A DNA stretch of 64,000 nt from Methanoculleus thermophilus (lineage in GTDB: Archaea; Halobacteriota; Methanomicrobia; Methanomicrobiales; Methanoculleaceae). Position 1 is the stretch's first letter; each line of letters starts with the position of its first letter. Both the position numbers and the translations under genes were made by a program. The notes beneath the pieces are model-generated. The model was not told the DNA's origin. It was given only the letters and a program-made list of their open reading frames with translations, and did not search any database. The stretch spans positions 124,001 through 188,000 of the forward strand of contig NZ_BCNX01000006.1 in the NCBI RefSeq assembly GCF_001571405.1. Reading direction: 5' to 3'. This document shows positions 41,501-51,728 of this stretch, in pieces.

Positions 41501-41887
41501 TCACGCCACATCTCCCTGCCGGAAGAGGTACCACTGGAAGAGGCGGGCCGAGAGCCCCATCAACAGGATGGTTGAGAGCAGCACTCCCTCGACCGTGAGG
41601 GTGAGGACCCCGAGGTAGTTTGCCCAGAAGAGGAGTGCGAGGAAGATGAGCGTGACGAGCCACGAGTAGGAGATGCCGTACGCCCCGATCTTTTGTGTCC
41701 GCTCATCCCTCTCCAGTTCGTCCCGGAACCTCCAGTGCCGGACGGCGGCCACCGCAATGATCACCATACCGATCGTCACCAGGATCGAGGAGAGCGCCTC
41801 TGTTCCTTCTCCAAGGAACGGGAGAATGAGGCCTGCTGCCCCGATGACCGCTCCTGCGCCAATCTGCAGCGCATATCGTCGCTTCAT
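41501..41887 (-). CDS. DUF2178-like membrane protein
   Basis: A 128-residue protein with four hydrophobic segments (about 8-25, 33-49, 75-92 and 97-115). A cytoplasmic loop between the second and third reads [16 protein letters not shown]. The DERTxKIG stretch is typical of DUF2178-type proteins. They are regularly followed by a short XRE regulator, as here (50-base gap). The role is unknown; the pairing suggests membrane-linked sensing or control of the regulator. Confidence 0.8.
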   Translation of the reverse strand: MKRRYALQIGAGAVIGAAGLILPFLGEGTEALSSILVTIGMVIIAVAAVRHWRFRDELERDERTQKIGAYGISYSWLVTLIFLALLFWANYLGVLTLTVEGVLLSTILLMGLSARLFQWYLFRQGDVA

Positions 41888-41908
41888 TCGTTCACCTGTT
41901 ATGTATAT

Positions 41909-41923
41909 CTAACATAGTGTTAG
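41909..41923. promoter_or_regulatory. CTAACA-TAG-TGTTAG palindrome before the DUF2178-XRE pair
   Basis: A perfect 6-base inverted repeat with a 3-base spacer lies 22 bases before the DUF2178 start, just upstream of the TATA-like GATATACATAAC. A dimeric XRE protein bound here would overlap the promoter, so autoregulation is likely. Confidence 0.55.
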
Positions 41924-42212
41924 AAATAGATAACTAATTCGGTTCTTCCGGGATGGTCAAAGCCCCCTTCTCGTTCTGCCATCTTGTTCCCGGATCTGCT
42001 CATATCGGCTGCTGTTTTGGCAGAAAACGCGACAATAACTCCGCGGTTGGGCAAGCGCAAGGTCGTGCGGTGCTTACCGGCGGTGAAACGGCCGGGCAGA
42101 AGTGCTGTCCGTCCAGGCGGCGATGTCTATAATTATTCAGTATTTCGCCAAAAACTTAATTTTGGTTGAGAATCTTTGGGTGCTGATCAATCCCTCCAAA
42201 TTGGGTTAAACC
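41924..42212 (+). promoter_or_regulatory. upstream region of the trehalose gene, with CCAAAA-N6-TTTTGG dyad
   Basis: No gene is seen between 41924 and 42212. CCAAAA at 42148-42153 and TTTTGG at 42160-42165 form a perfect dyad about 48 bases before the ATG. TCTATAATTATTC at about 42126-42138 could be the TATA box. The dyad may be an operator for osmotic or stress control of trehalose synthesis; this is inferred from position only. Confidence 0.35.
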
Positions 42213-44471
42213 ATGAACCGATTACTGATAGTATCAAACAGACTTCCAATCAGCATCTCCCGGAAAAATGGCGATATTCACCTGCAAAGGAGCGTTGGCG
42301 GCCTTGCAACCGGTGTTGGCTCATTCTACAAATCCTACGAGAGCCTCTGGATCGGCTGGCCCGGCATCAACGTCCAGAAGAAGCAGGATGACGAGAGGGA
42401 CCGAATCGTAGATGTACTCCAGAAGGAGCAGTGCCACCCGGTCTTTCTTTCCCCCTACGATATCAAGCACTACTACGATGGGTTCTGCAACAACACCCTC
42501 TGGCCGCTCCTTCATTACTTCAACCACTTTGCCGAGTACAACCCAAAGACATGGCAGGTTTACCAGCGGGTGAACGAGAAGTTCTGCGACGCCGTGATGG
42601 AGGTAGTCCGGCCCGATGATATCATCTGGGTCCATGACTACCACCTGATGCTTCTGCCGCAGATGCTCCGCGAGCGTCTCCCTGATGCGGAGATCGGCTA
42701 CTTCCATCACATCCCCTTCCCCTCGTATGAGGTCTTTCGGCACCTGCCCTGGAGGAAGGAGATCCTCTCCGGCCTTCTTGGGGCGGACCTCATAGGCTTT
42801 CATACCTACGGTTACGTCCGCCACTTCCTCTCCAGTGTTCGGCGGCTTTTAGGCTACGAGCACTCGTTCGGAGAGGTTCGGACCGGGACCCGCGTGGTGC
42901 GGACCGATCTCTTCCCCATGGGGATCGACTACCAGCGGTTTGCCGACGCTGCAGGCAGCACCCCCGTCCAGAAGGAGATCGCCCGGATACGGCAGATGTA
43001 CGGGAAACGCAAAATAATCCTCTCGTTCGACCGCCTGGACTACACGAAAGGGATCCCCCTCCGGCTTGAGGCCTTCGACGCACTCCTCGAGAAGAAACCC
43101 GAGTATCGGGGTGCCGTCTCCCTTGTCCTCGTCGCGGTCCCGTCCCGGACGGGCGTCGATAGTTACCAGGCGCTCAAGAAACAGATCGACGAACTCGTCG
43201 GGCGCATCAACGGGAAGTACGGGACGACCGACTGGACTCCGGTCAGTTACTTCTACAACTTCCTCCCGTTTGATACACTGGTGGCGTTCTACAGCGCTGC
43301 CGATGTCGCGTTGGTGACACCGCTCCGTGACGGGATGAACCTGATGGCGAAAGAGTACGTCGCCACGAGGACCGACGGCACCGGGGTGCTCATCCTCTCC
43401 GAGATGGCGGGAGCGGCCGAGGAACTCGGTGAGGCGATCATCGTCAATCCAAACGACCAGGACGCGGTGATCGAGGCGATTGAGGCTGCACTTGCCATGC
43501 CGGAGAAGGAGCAGATCGAGCGGAACCGGACGATGCAGAAGCGGCTGATGCGCTACGACATCGAGCACTGGGTCGGCGACTTCCTCACACGCCTCGGTGA
43601 TGCCCGGGCTGTCCAGGTCGAGCGCTCCGAACAGATCATCACACCCGACATCAGGGAGGAACTGGTCGCAGATTACGCTACCGGAGAGGACCGGCTCCTC
43701 CTCCTCGACTACGACGGAACCCTGGTGCCTTTTGCCGCAAAACCACAGAAGGCGGTCCCCGACGATGCCACCCGAAAGTTACTCGAGGCCCTCTCCCGGG
43801 CTCCGGGAAACGAGGTCGTGGTAATCAGCGGCAGAGACCGGTATACCCTGGATGCCTGGTTCGGGGCGATGGATATTGGGCTCATTGCCGAGCACGGGGT
43901 CTGGATAAAAGAGCGGTCCGGAGAGTGGCGGATGTCTGAGGCGCTCTCGGATGAGTGGAAGGCGGAGATTTACCCGCTCCTTGAGCTCTACACGGACCGC
44001 ACGCCCGGCGCCTTCATCGAGGAGAAGGACTACTCCCTCGTCTGGCACTACCGGAGGACGGAGCCGCTGCTCGGTGCACAGCGGGCAAAGGATCTCAAAG
44101 ACGATCTCCTGCACCTGACCTCCAACCTGAATGTCGGCGTTATGGAAGGCAACAAGGTCATCGAGATCAAGAACAACGTCGTCAACAAAGGGAGAGCGGC
44201 GCTGAACTGGGTCACCCAGCGGGCCTGGGACTTTATCCTCGCCATCGGCGACGATCGGACCGATGAAGACCTCTTTGAGGTGCTGCCGCCCGAAGCCTAC
44301 TCGATCAAGGTCGGGCTCGCCCCGAGCAGGGCACGCTTCAACCTGGTTGAGCAGCGGGACGTGCTGCCGTTGCTCTGGAGGTGCATCGAGTGCGACAGGG
44401 ACGGCGTGACCACAAAAAAGAAGAGACAGGGGCGGGAAAAGAGCCTTATTGAGTCGGTTGCCCCAGGATGA
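42213..44471 (+). CDS. otsAB: trehalose-6-phosphate synthase/phosphatase fusion
   Basis: A 752-residue two-domain enzyme. Residues 1 to about 470 are a GT20 synthase: [39 protein letters not shown] and [10 protein letters not shown], then [16 protein letters not shown]. From about 490 a HAD-type phosphatase follows, with [12 protein letters not shown] (nucleophile near D499), [10 protein letters not shown] and [10 protein letters not shown]. The first half joins glucose from a nucleotide sugar to glucose-6-phosphate and the second removes phosphate, giving trehalose, a compatible solute. The fused form is usual in eukaryotes and less so in prokaryotes. The end overlaps the convergent sepS gene by 26 bases. 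Confidence 0.95.
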   Translation: MNRLLIVSNRLPISISRKNGDIHLQRSVGGLATGVGSFYKSYESLWIGWPGINVQKKQDDERDRIVDVLQKEQCHPVFLSPYDIKHYYDGFCNNTLWPLLHYFNHFAEYNPKTWQVYQRVNEKFCDAVMEVVRPDDIIWVHDYHLMLLPQMLRERLPDAEIGYFHHIPFPSYEVFRHLPWRKEILSGLLGADLIGFHTYGYVRHFLSSVRRLLGYEHSFGEVRTGTRVVRTDLFPMGIDYQRFADAAGSTPVQKEIARIRQMYGKRKIILSFDRLDYTKGIPLRLEAFDALLEKKPEYRGAVSLVLVAVPSRTGVDSYQALKKQIDELVGRINGKYGTTDWTPVSYFYNFLPFDTLVAFYSAADVALVTPLRDGMNLMAKEYVATRTDGTGVLILSEMAGAAEELGEAIIVNPNDQDAVIEAIEAALAMPEKEQIERNRTMQKRLMRYDIEHWVGDFLTRLGDARAVQVERSEQIITPDIREELVADYATGEDRLLLLDYDGTLVPFAAKPQKAVPDDATRKLLEALSRAPGNEVVVISGRDRYTLDAWFGAMDIGLIAEHGVWIKERSGEWRMSEALSDEWKAEIYPLLELYTDRTPGAFIEEKDYSLVWHYRRTEPLLGAQRAKDLKDDLLHLTSNLNVGVMEGNKVIEIKNNVVNKGRAALNWVTQRAWDFILAIGDDRTDEDLFEVLPPEAYSIKVGLAPSRARFNLVEQRDVLPLLWRCIECDRDGVTTKKKRQGREKSLIESVAPG

Positions 44472-46041
44472 CGGACCTGACCGTCAAAAAGACCGGTCCA
44501 CGGAGGTCCACCTTTCTGTTGTGGTCGGTGATATACCGCATCGCGTACTCCTCGATGCGCAGGTTGATGTCCGAGGGGAGTTTTGACATCTTCACCTGGA
44601 TATGGGCCTCCTCTCCGCACCGTGTGGCCTCCTCGATCCGGGCGGCGGCGAGGTTTGCAACGGCATCGAGATACGTGATGCCGGTGGAGACGCCCTCTGC
44701 CCTGACCTTCGCCCACTTCTCGGTGTCCGGGACCCCGAGCACCGAGCCGTCGTGGACGTAGACCTCGTTTGCACAGGCAGGGCCGCAGAGTTTCGTGTTG
44801 GACTCGGGCTCCTCGACGATGACTTCGATCTCCCTTCCTGCAATCTCACCCTTCCACGCGGTAAACGCACACGGCCCGGGGGCCGTCGCGTGCTCGGCGG
44901 CCGTAGCCCGGATTGCCTCGGCCATCTGCTTTCCAAGAACGGATCTCGGCTCCTCGCGGAGGTGGATGGCGCCGGCGATATCCCGGTCCGAGACCTCCTG
45001 CGGGAAGAATTGCGGGAAGCTGAGCTGGCGGATATCGTTTGACTGGTAGACGATCATCGCTAGCCTCTCCACCCCAAGACCGAGGTTCATCACCGGCACG
45101 CCGATCCCGTACTCCGCGAGCGCCGAGGGGGAGTAGATGCCGAACGTGGCGACCTCGACCCACCCAAGGACAGGGTGGCGGGCGTAGACCTCCGTCTGGG
45201 TCCCGGGCATGTAGTACTTCGACCGCTTCTCGTCGGGCTGGAACCGGAACTCGGTAAACCCGAAGGCCGAGAGGAGGGCCTCGCTGACGGCTTTCCCCTC
45301 CTCGAGAGTGACGTCTTCGCCCGCGACGACGCAGGATGCCGAGTGGTAGGCCATCAGGCGGGTCGGCCCCTCCTCCTGCTCCCGCCTAAAACACCGGTCA
45401 ACCGAGAAGAGCCGGATGGGGAGGCGGCGCTTCTCCCAGAGGGAGGAGAGTGTGAGGAACCAGCCGCTCGTCATGTGGCTGCGGAGGGTGTTTCGCGACG
45501 ACTCAGGTGCGAGCGCCTTGAATTCGGGGAAGACGGCATCGAGGATGTGCACCACGGTTGCATCGTCCGCACCAAGGACGGTGGCGAGTTCGTGCGTCAG
45601 CTCGTCTCCGTCGATCGTTCCCTTCTTGTAGCCGTGGAGAGTCTCGCGGAGCCTCTCTTCGGTCTCGTTCGGGATTGTGCGACCAAGGATGGCCTCGATC
45701 TCCTCGACCTGCTTACGTGCAATCCCGACATTCGGACGGGGCAGCCCGCCGAGGTAGAAGACCCGGTCGAGGACGGCCATGGCTTCAGGCCCGAACTGTC
45801 GATAGATATCGGCTTCCTCGACGATGATGGGGTTCATCGCCTCGTCAAACCCCATCGAGAGGTAGGTCTCGCGGAGCCGCTGCGTGATCTCAAAGATCGG
45901 GTGGGCCGTAGCCCGGGTGTACTTCAGCCGGGGGTATCGCTCCTCAATCCCGGCCGGGGTCAGGACCGACGGCCCTTCGTGCCAGGCGTGTTCGAAGTCT
46001 TCTCTCGCTCTCTTTTTGAACTCTTCCACATCGAATCTCAT
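44446..46041 (-). CDS. sepS: O-phosphoseryl-tRNA(Cys) synthetase
   Basis: A 531-residue class II aminoacyl-tRNA synthetase. [20 protein letters not shown] is the SepRS start, followed by [24 protein letters not shown] (read in two halves), [11 protein letters not shown] (motif 2), and [12 protein letters not shown] (motif 3). SepRS loads O-phosphoserine onto tRNA-Cys, and SepCysS then turns it into Cys-tRNA. The route is found mainly in methanogens and often replaces CysRS. SepCysS is not in this window. It overlaps taw1 by four bases as the last gene of the aRF1-ArgS-Taw1 operon. Confidence 0.96.
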   Translation of the reverse strand: MRFDVEEFKKRAREDFEHAWHEGPSVLTPAGIEERYPRLKYTRATAHPIFEITQRLRETYLSMGFDEAMNPIIVEEADIYRQFGPEAMAVLDRVFYLGGLPRPNVGIARKQVEEIEAILGRTIPNETEERLRETLHGYKKGTIDGDELTHELATVLGADDATVVHILDAVFPEFKALAPESSRNTLRSHMTSGWFLTLSSLWEKRRLPIRLFSVDRCFRREQEEGPTRLMAYHSASCVVAGEDVTLEEGKAVSEALLSAFGFTEFRFQPDEKRSKYYMPGTQTEVYARHPVLGWVEVATFGIYSPSALAEYGIGVPVMNLGLGVERLAMIVYQSNDIRQLSFPQFFPQEVSDRDIAGAIHLREEPRSVLGKQMAEAIRATAAEHATAPGPCAFTAWKGEIAGREIEVIVEEPESNTKLCGPACANEVYVHDGSVLGVPDTEKWAKVRAEGVSTGITYLDAVANLAAARIEEATRCGEEAHIQVKMSKLPSDINLRIEEYAMRYITDHNRKVDLRGPVFLTVRSVILGQPTQ

Positions 46042-46931
46042 ATCTTCCGCTCCAGACAGACGACCCGGCTTGCCGGGCTCTCATCCTTGATGGTATAGTC
46101 GCAGTGCTCCGTTATTTTCTCGGCGAACGCCCGAATTTCGTGATGTTCCGGCATTCGGTCCCTCTCCAGTCGATTCCTACTGTACCCCAGATGCATATAA
46201 CCCTTTACTTCGATGAACCTGGCCCCGGAGTCCTGGTAGATCGCCGCATACCGCTCGGGGGAGAAGTCGTTGTAGCCGCGCACCACGGTGGTCCGGATGG
46301 CGGATCGCCGGCCGGCAAGCCCGGCGAGACTCTCGAGGATATGGTCCCAGTAGTCCTCTCTCGGGCGACAGAGGGAGAGGTAGGTCTCCCGGTCGGGGGC
46401 ATCGAGCGAGACGTAGGTCTGGTAGGGCCGGCACCGGGAGAGAACGTCCGGCCGGGTCCCGTTCGAGACGAGGAACGTTGTGTAGCCTTCGGCGTTGAGA
46501 CCATCGATGAGTTCCGCAAGGCGCGAGTAGCAGGTCGGCTCTCCCGAGAGGGATATCGCGACCATCGTGGGAGCGAGGGCCTCGGCAAACCGCTCCGGCG
46601 CGACGTAGGGCGAGACCTTGTAGCCCGAGAGGGCTTTCTTCTGGAGGCGGCGGAGGTTCGCGATGATCGCTTCCGGCGGGCACTCCTCATCCTCCACAAC
46701 CTCGTGCTCGAAAGACCGCCAGCAGAAGAGACAGTGCTGGTTGCACTTGAGGGTCGGGGTCATCTGGACGCAACGGTGGCTCTCGATCCCGTAGAACTGC
46801 GCCTTGTAGCACATCTCGCCGCCCTTGAGCGCCCGTTTGTTCCACATGCAGGGCTTGACGGCCGCCGAAGAGGCAGGGCTGACGAACTGGTAGCCCTGCC
46901 TCTTTAAGGCCTTACATGCTTCTGAGTGCAT
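46038..46931 (-). CDS. taw1: 4-demethylwyosine synthase (radical SAM, Taw1/TYW1)
   Basis: A 297-residue radical SAM enzyme. The SAM cluster is held by C63, C67 and C70 in CNQHCLFCW. The second Fe-S cluster by C28, C41 and C54, with the same 13-residue steps as in the Methanocaldococcus enzyme. [10 protein letters not shown] and [10 protein letters not shown] are family blocks. It builds the tricyclic base of wyosine at G37 of tRNA-Phe from N1-methylguanosine and pyruvate. The ATG overlaps the argS end by 20 bases. The conserved Cys spacing supports this start. Confidence 0.94.
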   Translation of the reverse strand: MHSEACKALKRQGYQFVSPASSAAVKPCMWNKRALKGGEMCYKAQFYGIESHRCVQMTPTLKCNQHCLFCWRSFEHEVVEDEECPPEAIIANLRRLQKKALSGYKVSPYVAPERFAEALAPTMVAISLSGEPTCYSRLAELIDGLNAEGYTTFLVSNGTRPDVLSRCRPYQTYVSLDAPDRETYLSLCRPREDYWDHILESLAGLAGRRSAIRTTVVRGYNDFSPERYAAIYQDSGARFIEVKGYMHLGYSRNRLERDRMPEHHEIRAFAEKITEHCDYTIKDESPASRVVCLERKI

Positions 46932-48579
46932 CGATACCGAGTATCTCTAACGACTCCTGCAGGGTGTTTCTGACTGCATCGACAAGCGTGAGACGGCTGT
47001 TGCGGGTCTCGCCTTCGCTCTTCAAGACCGGGTCGTAGTGGTAGAAGGCGTTGAAGAGGTCGGCGAGTTCGCGGGCGTAGTTGGCGAGGAGATGCGGCCG
47101 AAGTTCCTCCACGGTCTGCTCGATGACGGCCGGGAACCGGGCAAGGTGTCGGGCGAGCGCGACCTCGTGCTCGGTCTCATAGGTAAACATCGGCGTAAAC
47201 TCTCCGGCCTTCTCGAGGATGCTGCAGGCCCGGGCGTGAGCGTACTGGATGTAGGGTCCGCTCTGCCGCTCGAAGTCCAGAGCCTCCTTCCAGTCGAAGA
47301 CCGTGCTCTTCTCCGGGGAGACCTTCACGATGTCGTAGCGGATGGCGGCGATGGCGACCGACTTTGCGATCGAGCGCCGTTCCTCTTCGGAGAGTTCCGG
47401 CCGGCGGACGGTCACCTCCTCGTATGCCTTTGAGGTCACCTCCTCGATCAGTTCGTCTGCCGAGACGAATTTGCCTGCCCGGGTGCTCATGGAGCCCTCG
47501 GGGAGGGAGACGAACTCGAAGAAGACGATCTCGGGCGGCCGCTCGCCGAGCAGTTCCAGGGTGGCCTGGAGTTGGGCGCCGATCAACTTGTGATCTGCTC
47601 CGAGGACGTCGATCATCCGGTCGTAGTTGCGGGCCTTCCAGGTGTGGTAGGCGAGGTCGCGGGCGCTGTAGACCGATGTGCCGTCGCTGCGCCGGAGGAT
47701 GTACTTCTTCTCAAAGCCTCTCTCCGAGAGATCGACCCAGAGGGTCTCGTCCTCATGGGTCTGAGGCAGGCGCCGGATCCGCTCAAAGATCCGATCCACA
47801 TCCCCGATCCGGACAAAATCGCTCTCCCAGACGAACCGGTCGTGGTGGGCATTCATTGCGGCGAGGGTCGCCTTGATCCCTTCGGCACAGAGGGAGACGA
47901 CTCTGCGGAACTTCGCGACGGTCTCCGCGTCGCCCTGCTCCACCTTCTGCATGAGGTGATCGATCTCCTTGGTTATCTCCGGGTTCTTCTCGATCTCACG
48001 GTTTGCCGCGACGTAGACCCGGGCGACGTAATGGTCCTCCTTCTCGCCCTCGCTCCGGGGGATATCGAGGCGGTCAAATCCCCATGAGACGATGGCGATC
48101 TGGCGGCCCATATCGTTTAAGTAATACTGCACCTCGAGTGGATACCCGGCTTTGCGGAATGCCCGGGCAAGGGTGTCGCCGATGACCGTGTTTCGGATAT
48201 GCCCGACATGAAGGGGCCCATTCGGGTTTGCGCTCGTGTGCTCGAGTATGACCCGGACGGAGCGGCGGGAATGTTTCCCGTAGCCGGGCTCGAGCGCCTC
48301 TCTTACCGCCTCTCCGAGGAGTGACGGGCCGAACCGGAAGTTGATGTAGGGACCGGCGGCCTCAACCTGCACGTCGCCGAGTTCTGGGTCTTTGGAGAGT
48401 TTCTCCACGATATCGGCGGCGATCTTCTGGGGAGGGCGCTTCTCCTTCTTCGCAAGTTTGAACGCTATCGTCGAGGCGAGGTCGGCGTGATCCCCGCCTG
48501 TCGTGAGGAGGACATCCTCTTCACCGGTGCATGCGCGGAGCATGCGCTCAATCTGGTGGTACTTCTCCTGAAACATCAT
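46912..48579 (-). CDS. argS: arginyl-tRNA synthetase
   Basis: A 555-residue class I synthetase. The ATP site is HVGH at 124-127 in NPNGPLHVGHIRN. MSTRAGKFV stands where others have KMSKS. An N-terminal Add-1 domain and a C-terminal helical anticodon domain (FNAFYHYDPVL) complete the layout. Its start at 48579 (or the second Met at 48576) overlaps the aRF1 stop, and its end overlaps taw1 by 20 bases, so translation is coupled along the operon. Confidence 0.96.
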   Translation of the reverse strand: MMFQEKYHQIERMLRACTGEEDVLLTTGGDHADLASTIAFKLAKKEKRPPQKIAADIVEKLSKDPELGDVQVEAAGPYINFRFGPSLLGEAVREALEPGYGKHSRRSVRVILEHTSANPNGPLHVGHIRNTVIGDTLARAFRKAGYPLEVQYYLNDMGRQIAIVSWGFDRLDIPRSEGEKEDHYVARVYVAANREIEKNPEITKEIDHLMQKVEQGDAETVAKFRRVVSLCAEGIKATLAAMNAHHDRFVWESDFVRIGDVDRIFERIRRLPQTHEDETLWVDLSERGFEKKYILRRSDGTSVYSARDLAYHTWKARNYDRMIDVLGADHKLIGAQLQATLELLGERPPEIVFFEFVSLPEGSMSTRAGKFVSADELIEEVTSKAYEEVTVRRPELSEEERRSIAKSVAIAAIRYDIVKVSPEKSTVFDWKEALDFERQSGPYIQYAHARACSILEKAGEFTPMFTYETEHEVALARHLARFPAVIEQTVEELRPHLLANYARELADLFNAFYHYDPVLKSEGETRNSRLTLVDAVRNTLQESLEILGIDALRSM

Positions 48580-49850
48580 CAGTATCCGGTCCTGTAACGC
48601 AGGATTGCAGCAATCCCGCCGAATGCATTATAGAGCATCGAACCTTCTTCGAAATCATCGGAGATGATCTTGACATCTGTGCTGCTCTGGTCGGCGAGCG
48701 CGGTCAACTCGTCGATGATGTCGCTCTCCTCCGCCACATAGAGCTGCCCGCCGTCGTTTGGACAGGTGCCGAAGTCGAGATCCTTGATGTGCTTGCCGGG
48801 CTCGAGGCTGATCGTCCGCTCCTCGGTGTAGTCGCTGTTCGGACAGGCAAGTTTCACCCGTGCTCGCCGGAGCCGCTCGGAGAGGAGGAGCGTGTCGACG
48901 GCGCCGAGCTCCAGGTTCTTCCTGACGCTCTCCTCGCCGTAGGCTGCAGCCCCGTCGTCCTTGACCAGTTCCTGGAGAAACCGGTTCATCACGTTCTTCT
49001 CCTTGATGATATCAAGGCCTTTTAAGGCGTCCGAAGCGTTCTCAACAAGTTCGGCAAGCCCGGACTCGTTCGTATACGAGACGTCGAAGAGCCCGATGAT
49101 CCGCTTCTGAAGTTCGTGGTGGAGGTAGCCGCCCGCCTCGAACTCCTCTTTGGTCGGGGTCGGGCCGCCGATCAGCACGCCCTTGAACCGCTCATAGAAG
49201 TCCTTCTCGGCGAGGAAGACCTCGGTTGCGAGATCCCCGACCTTCTTGTAGAACTCGTTGATGGCGATCAGCCGCAGCCGCTGGAAACGGACGCTCGACT
49301 GCCCGCCTTTCCGCTGCTTGCCCGGAACCGTCGAGGTGACGCCGCGGACCGGCTCGATCCGGTTGCCCCTAAGAAAGCCGACGTAGGCTTCGCGCCGGTC
49401 GATGACGATGAGGCCGTAGACCTCCTTCTCACCGAGCATCTGCTGGAGGGGTTCGAGTTCGAAGGAGGAACTGCACCGGTACATGTACGTATTGAGCGGT
49501 TCGGGCGGTTCGATGATCTCGCACTGAAGGTCGGTGCGGTCGCCTCCGATGTTGATCGTGCCGCAGAAGACGGCTATGCCGTTCTCCGGCGGGCGCTTGT
49601 AGTATTTGAGACGGGAGAGGATGGAGGATATGGCACTCTGAACGTTTGTCCGGGTCTGCTTGCTTTTGATGTTTGAGCACTGCCCGAACTCGTCACGGAG
49701 CTGGGCGGTCACGTCGGATATCTGCTTGTCCGGGGGTATATAGAGTGTGATCAGCTCGGTACCGCTCCCTTCCTTCTCCGCAAGTCTCTCAAGCGTCTTT
49801 TTAAATTCATAGCGCTTTCGCGCCATATCCATCTCTTGCGTCTCTTCCAT
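48579..49850 (-). CDS. prf1: peptide chain release factor aRF1
   Basis: A 423-residue protein of the eRF1 family. NIKS (60-63) reads the stop codon and GGQ (182-184) triggers peptide release. A C-terminal domain with CPNDGGQLYV follows. One factor reads all three stop codons in archaea. The ATG at 49850 (MEETQEMDMARKR) has GGTGA five bases upstream and is preferred to GTG 49862, four codons earlier. It heads an operon for translation genes: aRF1, ArgS, Taw1 and SepRS. Confidence 0.96.
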   Translation of the reverse strand: MEETQEMDMARKRYEFKKTLERLAEKEGSGTELITLYIPPDKQISDVTAQLRDEFGQCSNIKSKQTRTNVQSAISSILSRLKYYKRPPENGIAVFCGTINIGGDRTDLQCEIIEPPEPLNTYMYRCSSSFELEPLQQMLGEKEVYGLIVIDRREAYVGFLRGNRIEPVRGVTSTVPGKQRKGGQSSVRFQRLRLIAINEFYKKVGDLATEVFLAEKDFYERFKGVLIGGPTPTKEEFEAGGYLHHELQKRIIGLFDVSYTNESGLAELVENASDALKGLDIIKEKNVMNRFLQELVKDDGAAAYGEESVRKNLELGAVDTLLLSERLRRARVKLACPNSDYTEERTISLEPGKHIKDLDFGTCPNDGGQLYVAEESDIIDELTALADQSSTDVKIISDDFEEGSMLYNAFGGIAAILRYRTGY

Positions 49851-49957
49851 GGAGTTCACCAAGCTATTTTAGTAATAGTGTTCATATCTCGAAGCTACTA
49901 TGTGTTTCTCTGGAGAAAGCATAAATATGTGCACACCCCGGTTCTCTTCATCTCCCC

Positions 49958-50455
49958 TCACTGCAGGCACCGGCAGATGAGGCAGATCGTCTTCGCATCG
50001 ACGATCCTGCCGTCGGTGATCATTTCCTGGAGATCTCCGATCGGGGTGCGGACGACCTCGATCACCTCATCATCGTCTTTCTCGTAGTCACTGCAGGGTG
50101 AGAGCCCCTCTGCGAGGTAGAGCCAGATCCGCTCGTCGGTGTAGCCGGGAGAGGGATAAATCCAGCCTTTCGGGGTGAATCTCTCCGCCTTCATCCCGGT
50201 CTCCTCGATCAGTTCCCGGTACGCGGTCTCATGCGGCTCCTCACCCTCGTTGATGGTTCCAGCCGGTGCCTCGAAGATGTAATCGTCGATGGCGAACCGA
50301 TACTGCCGGATCAGGTAGCAGGTCTCCCCCTCGACCGGGAGGATTGCGACCGCTCCGCCGGGGTGGATGATCACGCGCTCTTTCTTCTCTCCGCTTGGAA
50401 GGGTTACCTCTTTCTTCTCAACCGTGAGCCGGCTACCCCTGTAGATCTCCATCAT
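49958..50455 (-). CDS. Nudix hydrolase (ADP-ribose pyrophosphatase-like)
   Basis: A 165-residue protein. The Nudix box G-x5-E-x7-REUxEExGU is met by GTINEGEEPHETAYRELIEE followed by TG. YRFAIDDYIFEAPAG before it is typical of ADP-sugar pyrophosphatases. It would clear ADP-ribose or a related nucleotide. The start overlaps the queC stop (ATG 50455 or 50452), so it is the last gene of the queDEC message; whether it has a task in deazaguanine metabolism is unknown. Confidence 0.9.
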   Translation of the reverse strand: MMEIYRGSRLTVEKKEVTLPSGEKKERVIIHPGGAVAILPVEGETCYLIRQYRFAIDDYIFEAPAGTINEGEEPHETAYRELIEETGMKAERFTPKGWIYPSPGYTDERIWLYLAEGLSPCSDYEKDDDEVIEVVRTPIGDLQEMITDGRIVDAKTICLICRCLQ

Positions 50456-51123
50456 TACTCCTCGTATTCGATCGGGTCCTCGAGTCCGAGCTCTCTAAAC
50501 GCCTCCCTCCGATAGTGGCAGGAGGAGCAGATGCCGCATGCCCGGTCGTTGGCCTGGTAGCAGGACCAGGTATGCTCGTAGGGCACGCCGAGGCGAAGCC
50601 CCTTCTCGATGATATCCACTTTCGACATCTGGACGAAGGGCGTCATCAGTCTGATCCGCGGTTTGGCTGCCGTCCCAAGATCGATCGCCCGCTGGAACGC
50701 CTCGATGAACTCCGGCCGGCAGTCGGGGTACCCGGGGTAGTCTCCGGTCTGGACGCCGATGAAGATCGCCTCCGCGTGGCGGGCCTCCGCGAGACTGGTC
50801 GCGATGGCGAGGAGGTTCGCGTTCCGGAACGGGACGTAAGTGTTTGGGATCCCCTCTTCTTCTCCGACATACTCCTCGACCGGGATGTTCTCGTCGGTCA
50901 GGCTCGAGGCCCCAATCTTCTTGAAGTGTTCAAGGCCGATCTCGACGAACTCCACCGCACCGAGCAGGCGAGCAATCTCTTTGGCGCACTTGCGTTCTTT
51001 TACCTCTGTCCGCTGGCCGTAGGTGAAGTGGAGCGCGATGATATCGTAGCCCATATCTTTTGCAACGTAGGCGAGGGTGGATGAGTCCATCCCGCCCGAG
51101 AGAAGGCATACCGCTTTCTTCAT
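50455..51123 (-). CDS. queC: 7-cyano-7-deazaguanine (preQ0) synthase QueC
   Basis: A 222-residue ATP-dependent enzyme with the PP-loop SGGMDSST (9-16) and a C-terminal zinc site with [15 protein letters not shown]. It converts 7-carboxy-7-deazaguanine to preQ0 with ammonia and ATP, the last step before tRNA insertion by archaeal TGT. ATG 51123 ([11 protein letters not shown]) overlaps the queE stop by four bases; the open frame further upstream mirrors queE. Confidence 0.95.
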   Translation of the reverse strand: MKKAVCLLSGGMDSSTLAYVAKDMGYDIIALHFTYGQRTEVKERKCAKEIARLLGAVEFVEIGLEHFKKIGASSLTDENIPVEEYVGEEEGIPNTYVPFRNANLLAIATSLAEARHAEAIFIGVQTGDYPGYPDCRPEFIEAFQRAIDLGTAAKPRIRLMTPFVQMSKVDIIEKGLRLGVPYEHTWSCYQANDRACGICSSCHYRREAFRELGLEDPIEYEE

Positions 51124-51728
51124 TTTATCCCCAGGATCTTGTGGAGTTGGACCTGGAACCTCACCGGGAGGTTCTCTTTTACAATCTGCTCTGCGATTGC
51201 GCGGCGGTCGGTCCCCTCCACCGGGGAGATGAAGACCTCGCCGCGAATCTCGCACCGGTTCATCACTGCCCGGGCGTAGAGGAGGTCGTCCTCGTCGGCC
51301 ACCACGAACTTGACGGAGTCGCGGGGGGTGATGTGGGCGAGGAGCCGAAGATCGCTTCTTGCGCCGGACGAGGGGCATTTCACATCCATGCAGATGGAGG
51401 CATAGGGTTGCATCTCGCGGAAGTCGCGGGTGCCGTTTGTCTCGATCTCGACGGAATATCCATGAAGGCTGAGTTTCTTTAAGAGTTCGAGAACCTCGTC
51501 GTGCTGCAGGAGCGGCTCCCCGCCGGTGATACAGATATGCTTCCCGTTCTGCAGCCAGACCCGGTCGAGGACCTCCCCGACGCTCATATTGCGCCCCCCT
51601 TCCTGGGCATAGGAGGTGTCGCACCAGGCACACCGGAGGTTGCACCCTGCAAGCCTGATAAACGTGCAGGGCCGCCCCTGGTTTTTCCCCTCCCCCTGGA
51701 GGCTCCGAAAGATCTCACTGACGAACAT
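51120..51728 (-). CDS. queE: 7-carboxy-7-deazaguanine synthase QueE
   Basis: A 202-residue small radical SAM enzyme. C29, C33 and C36 in [13 protein letters not shown] bind the cluster. FRSLQGEG at the start and ITGGEPLLQ are family marks. It reshapes 6-carboxytetrahydropterin into 7-carboxy-7-deazaguanine. ATG 51728 lies inside the last 14 bases of queD, and the gene ends in the queC start, so the three are translated together. Confidence 0.94.
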   Translation of the reverse strand: MFVSEIFRSLQGEGKNQGRPCTFIRLAGCNLRCAWCDTSYAQEGGRNMSVGEVLDRVWLQNGKHICITGGEPLLQHDEVLELLKKLSLHGYSVEIETNGTRDFREMQPYASICMDVKCPSSGARSDLRLLAHITPRDSVKFVVADEDDLLYARAVMNRCEIRGEVFISPVEGTDRRAIAEQIVKENLPVRFQVQLHKILGIK

